DNA of 17,199 nucleotides. Source: Lachnospiraceae bacterium (GTDB taxonomy: Bacteria; Bacillota; Clostridia; Lachnospirales; Lachnospiraceae). Positions within the stretch are counted from its first letter, which is position 1; the number at the start of each line of letters is the position of its first letter. The notes under the pieces were generated by a model. The model worked only from the letters and a program-made list of their open reading frames with translations, had not been told where the DNA came from and searched no databases. Where the stretch lies: assembly GCA_004558185.1 (NCBI GenBank), contig SFDP01000047.1:1-17199 (forward strand). Reading direction: 5' to 3'. Made by a program: the position numbers and the translations under genes. Positions 14,873 through 17,199 of this stretch are shown one piece after another.

Positions 14873-15985
14873 CTAAACTTTTCCTTGCATATGATAAACA
14901 AAGGCAAGAACCTCCGCAACGGCCTGATACAGTTCCGGCGGAATCGCTTCTCCCACTTCAACGTTGGCATACAGCATTCTTGCCAAAGGCTTATTTTCTA
15001 CAATTTCCACATGGTTCTCTCTGGCGATCTCCTTAATTCGGTGAGCCAAAAAATCCTGTCCCTTAGCCAATACGATGGGGGCTGCAAAACGCTCAGCATC
15101 ATATTGAATAGCCACCGCATAATGAGTGGGGTTGGTAATGACCACATCTGCCTGGGGAAGAGCCTGCATCATCCTTCGCTGGGAAACCTCCCGCATCTTC
15201 TGACGAATCTTTCCCTTGATATGAGGATCTCCCTCCTGATTCTTATATTCCTCCTTGACCTCCTGCTTGGTCATCTTCATGTCTTCTTTGAACTTATGCT
15301 TCTGATAAGCGTAATCCGCTAATGCCAGAATCATATAAACGGCAGAAATACGAATCCCCAGATCCGTTACGATCTGCCCCAGAAAGATAATCGCCTGCAT
15401 CAGGCTGATGTCATACAGAAGAAAAATATAACGATAATAATCCTGCAAAAAGCTGTAGGCCATATAACCTATTAGAAAAATCTTTGCAATGGATTTAATC
15501 AGCTCCATTAAGGAGTTTGCAGAAAATATCTTTTTGAAGCCGCTAATCGGATTCAGTTTAGAAAACTTGGGCTTTAACGGCTTGCTGGTGGGCTTCCACT
15601 TTACCTGAACCAGATCACTGAGCAATGCCACGATAAATCCAATCACAAAAATCGGAAGCAAAATAATCATGAGCTGCAATATGGCATGGTTAAAAAGAAT
15701 CTGTATCTCCCTGTCGGGTGTCGTTCCGCCCAGCAGCTTTGCTACACTGGGTATACGGTTGTATACAGCAGAAAAGGTTTCCAGAAAGGAATTCCCCATA
15801 TTGCCTATCCATAATTTTAACACGAAAAACAGAGCCAAAAGCCCCAGTCCATTGGCTATTTCCTTGGACTTGGCTACCTGCCCTTCCTTTCTTGCATCTT
15901 CTAGCTTCTTCTGTGTCGCCGGCTCCGTTTTTTCTCCGCCGGGTCCATCTTTTGCAAAAAATTGAAGATTGTATTCTAAAATCAC
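14873..15985 (-). CDS. flhB: Flagellar export switch protein FlhB
   Basis: FlhB controls which substrates the export apparatus accepts, switching from rod/hook to filament subunits after self-cleavage. The protein has 370 residues. The N-terminus (FAKDGPGGEKTEPATQKK) is typical. Four membrane helices lie at about 45-65, 98-123, 160-185 and 195-222. The cytoplasmic domain carries the self-cleavage motif NPTH at 285-288 (cut between N285 and P286), followed by HYAVAIQYD. It is intact. The start overlaps the fliR stop by four bases (ATGA), which suggests coupled translation. FlhA follows after 18 bases. Confidence 0.97.
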   Translation of the reverse strand: MILEYNLQFFAKDGPGGEKTEPATQKKLEDARKEGQVAKSKEIANGLGLLALFFVLKLWIGNMGNSFLETFSAVYNRIPSVAKLLGGTTPDREIQILFNHAILQLMIILLPIFVIGFIVALLSDLVQVKWKPTSKPLKPKFSKLNPISGFKKIFSANSLMELIKSIAKIFLIGYMAYSFLQDYYRYIFLLYDISLMQAIIFLGQIVTDLGIRISAVYMILALADYAYQKHKFKEDMKMTKQEVKEEYKNQEGDPHIKGKIRQKMREVSQRRMMQALPQADVVITNPTHYAVAIQYDAERFAAPIVLAKGQDFLAHRIKEIARENHVEIVENKPLARMLYANVEVGEAIPPELYQAVAEVLAFVYHMQGKV

Positions 15986-16764
15986 ATCATCGCCTCCACA
16001 AAAGCGACCATCATTGTTTTCATCTCCGTAAAGAGCAATTCAGATAATCTGGGAAGCATTCCCGTAGTCAAAAACAAAATGCTTAAGCCGGTTAATACCT
16101 TAAGCTGTATACCAACTGCAAACATATTCATCTGAGGCGCCACCTTGGCCAGAATACCCAAAATAGCATTCAGGATAATCATTACCGTAAACACAGGCAG
16201 GCAGATTCGAAATCCGATGAAAATATAATCAGCCATAAATTCCAGCATGACCTTCATCAATCTGTCACTTCTGAAAATAGCGCCATTCACCGGAATCAAA
16301 AGGAAGGTCTCTGCCAGGGCTTTTAAAATATACTGGTACATCCCGGATATGATCAACAGCAGCAGAACGGCATACTGATATAAAATTCCGCTGATGCTGC
16401 TCTGCTCTCTTGTCATGGGGTCCATAAGGCTGGCCATAGACAATCCTGTTTCCATATCGATGATCCGCCCCGAAAAAGAAAGCACCGTCATGCAAATATT
16501 ACATCCAAACCCCAAAAGAAGACCGCAGACCACTTCTTTTAATACGATGATCGCATAGCCCGTTACCGTGCTGTATTCTAAGGGTGCTTCAAGAGGAGTC
16601 AACTGATAAAGTAAATAGGCTACAAAAATACTCAATCCAATTTTGATTCTTGCGGGCGTACTGTTCATTCCATAAAAAGGTGCAATAAAAATCAGACAGG
16701 AAACCCTGCAAAGAATCAGCAGATAATATTCAAGGTCGGCCATGGAAAAAGCATAATCAATCAT
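15982..16764 (-). CDS. fliR: Flagellar export gate protein FliR
   Basis: FliR forms the core of the export pore with FliP and FliQ in the basal body. The protein has 260 residues, the usual length, and is very hydrophobic with about six membrane-type segments. Conserved stretches include ILCRVSCLIFIAPFYG near the N-terminus, MNSTPARIKIGLS, and a GRIIDMETGLSMASLMDP loop in the middle. The C-terminal part (VAPQMNMFAVGIQLKVLTGL) is a strong family word. The start is three bases after the fliQ stop, and the end overlaps flhB by four bases. Confidence 0.96.
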   Translation of the reverse strand: MIDYAFSMADLEYYLLILCRVSCLIFIAPFYGMNSTPARIKIGLSIFVAYLLYQLTPLEAPLEYSTVTGYAIIVLKEVVCGLLLGFGCNICMTVLSFSGRIIDMETGLSMASLMDPMTREQSSISGILYQYAVLLLLIISGMYQYILKALAETFLLIPVNGAIFRSDRLMKVMLEFMADYIFIGFRICLPVFTVMIILNAILGILAKVAPQMNMFAVGIQLKVLTGLSILFLTTGMLPRLSELLFTEMKTMMVAFVEAMM

Positions 16765-16767
16765 AGT

Positions 16768-17037
16768 TTACCTAATATAGATGGCGAAATCGGACCACAA
16801 TTCCACCATATACTCCACAATATTGTTCAGCATCCAGTGTCCCAAAAAAATCAATGCAATAAAGATAGACAGAATCTTGGGTACAAAGGTCAGCGTCTGC
16901 TCCTGGATACTGGTTACCGTCTGAAAAATACTGATTAACAGACCCACTACTAAAGAGACCAACAAAATTGGAGCCGCCGTAATACAAATGATATACAGCG
17001 CCCGATTGACAATCTGAACGACTTCATCAATTCCCAT
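16768..17037 (-). CDS. fliQ: Flagellar export gate protein FliQ
   Basis: FliQ is a small two-helix membrane protein of the export gate, present in several copies around FliP/FliR. The protein has 89 residues, the usual length. It starts MGIDEVVQIVNRALY. The two membrane helices lie at about 16-38 and 52-74, with FQTVTSIQEQTLTFVPKI between them, a hallmark of the family. An in-frame TTG at 17040 could extend it by one residue, but AGAGG is better placed for the ATG at 17037. Normally fliP ends just upstream. Here the upstream sequence is a non-coding, repeat-like element instead. Confidence 0.96.
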   Translation of the reverse strand: MGIDEVVQIVNRALYIICITAAPILLVSLVVGLLISIFQTVTSIQEQTLTFVPKILSIFIALIFLGHWMLNNIVEYMVELWSDFAIYIR

Positions 17038-17060
17038 CAAACAACCTCTTTTCTAATTTA

Positions 17061-17069
17061 ATGATACCA
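17061..17069 (-). promoter_or_regulatory. Possible extended -10 promoter ahead of fliQ
   Basis: On the minus strand TGGTATCAT fits an extended -10 (TGn plus TATCAT, five of six matches). It lies about 24 bases upstream of the fliQ ATG, leaving a short leader that contains the ribosome site. No convincing -35 is present at 17 bases. It lies at the edge of the repeat-like element, which could therefore supply transcription to fliQ onward. Confidence 0.3.
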
Positions 17070-17199
17070 GGGTCAAAAGGTCTGAACCCACATGAGCTTA
17101 CTCAAATGTGGGTGAATGTCCTTGAGACCCGCCAAAATATGAGCTTAAAAGTGGGGCGTAAGCACCACGATATGCGAATATTTTGCAGGATTGTGGGAG
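17061..17199. repeat. Structured repeat-like element upstream of fliQ, cut by the window end
   Basis: No frame in this stretch resembles the end of FliP. Hairpins are dense. CCCACAT-GAG pairs with CTC and ATGTGGG across a 4-base loop (17087-17112). CAAAATAT (17133-17140) pairs with ATATTTTG (17178-17185). Between these, GTGG-GGC pairs with GC-CCAC around GTAA (17151-17168). ATGAGCTTA occurs twice (17092-17100 and 17139-17147), and GGGTC (17070) pairs with GACCC (17126). The pattern fits a small mobile or dispersed intergenic repeat. Identity cannot be settled here. Confidence 0.5.

Noticed and set aside
17100..17199. Open frame on the minus strand entering from the right edge (ends PTFE, stop near 17098-17100) as the end of fliP
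   Set aside because: The translated residues (SCKIFAYRGAYAPLLSSYFGG) do not form the hydrophobic C-terminal helix of FliP, and the DNA is explained by hairpins and repeats.
1..17199. CRISPR array, tRNA or rRNA genes, or transposase genes
   Set aside because: I saw no regularly spaced direct repeats, no cloverleaf or rRNA-like stretches, and no transposase motifs. Apart from the two ends the window is filled by the flagellar and chemotaxis operon.

Overview
The window is one long, closely packed gene cluster read entirely from the minus strand. It covers the middle and end of a bacterial flagellar and chemotaxis (fla/che) operon. The gene set points to a motile, low-to-mid GC Gram-positive anaerobe of the class Clostridia, most likely Lachnospiraceae. 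The reasons are the CheC/CheD pair, the FlhF/FlhG pair, a sigma-28 gene followed by a FapA gene, a SwrB/DUF6115-like membrane protein, and AGGAGG-type ribosome binding sites. Genus cannot be decided from the sequence alone.

In transcription order (right to left) the layout is as follows. (1) The export gate: fliQ, fliR, flhB, flhA. (2) The number and placement GTPase/ATPase pair: flhF, flhG. (3) A PilZ-domain protein. (4) Chemotaxis: cheB, cheA, cheW, cheC, cheD. (5) A small two-helix membrane protein. (6) The flagellar sigma factor fliA/sigD. (7) A fapA-like DUF342 gene. (8) Three accessory genes: a 104-residue hydrophilic protein, a SwrB-like membrane coiled-coil protein, and a membrane-anchored protein with an MltG-type N-terminal subdomain but no catalytic domain. 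Gaps between genes are mostly -4 to about 100 bases, which fits one polycistronic message. cheY, cheR, the switch genes and fliP are not in the window.

FlhA, FlhB, FliQ and FliR form the gate that secretes flagellar subunits. FlhF and FlhG set where and how many flagella are built. CheA and CheW carry receptor signals to CheY and CheB. CheB, CheC and CheD handle adaptation and signal removal. FliA switches on late flagellar genes.

The two ends differ from the rest. At the right end (about 17060-17199) fliP would normally sit directly upstream of fliQ. Instead there is a non-coding, hairpin-rich stretch that looks like a mobile or dispersed repeat, with a possible extended -10 promoter at its edge. 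At the left end, after the last operon gene, A-tracts lead into a good leftward sigma-A-type promoter (79-107) aimed at a gene outside the window. Inside the operon two translation signals stand out. One is a near-duplicated leader hairpin plus ribosome site in front of cheC and of the 104-residue gene. The other is a Shine-Dalgarno, hairpin, ATG arrangement in front of the SwrB-like gene.
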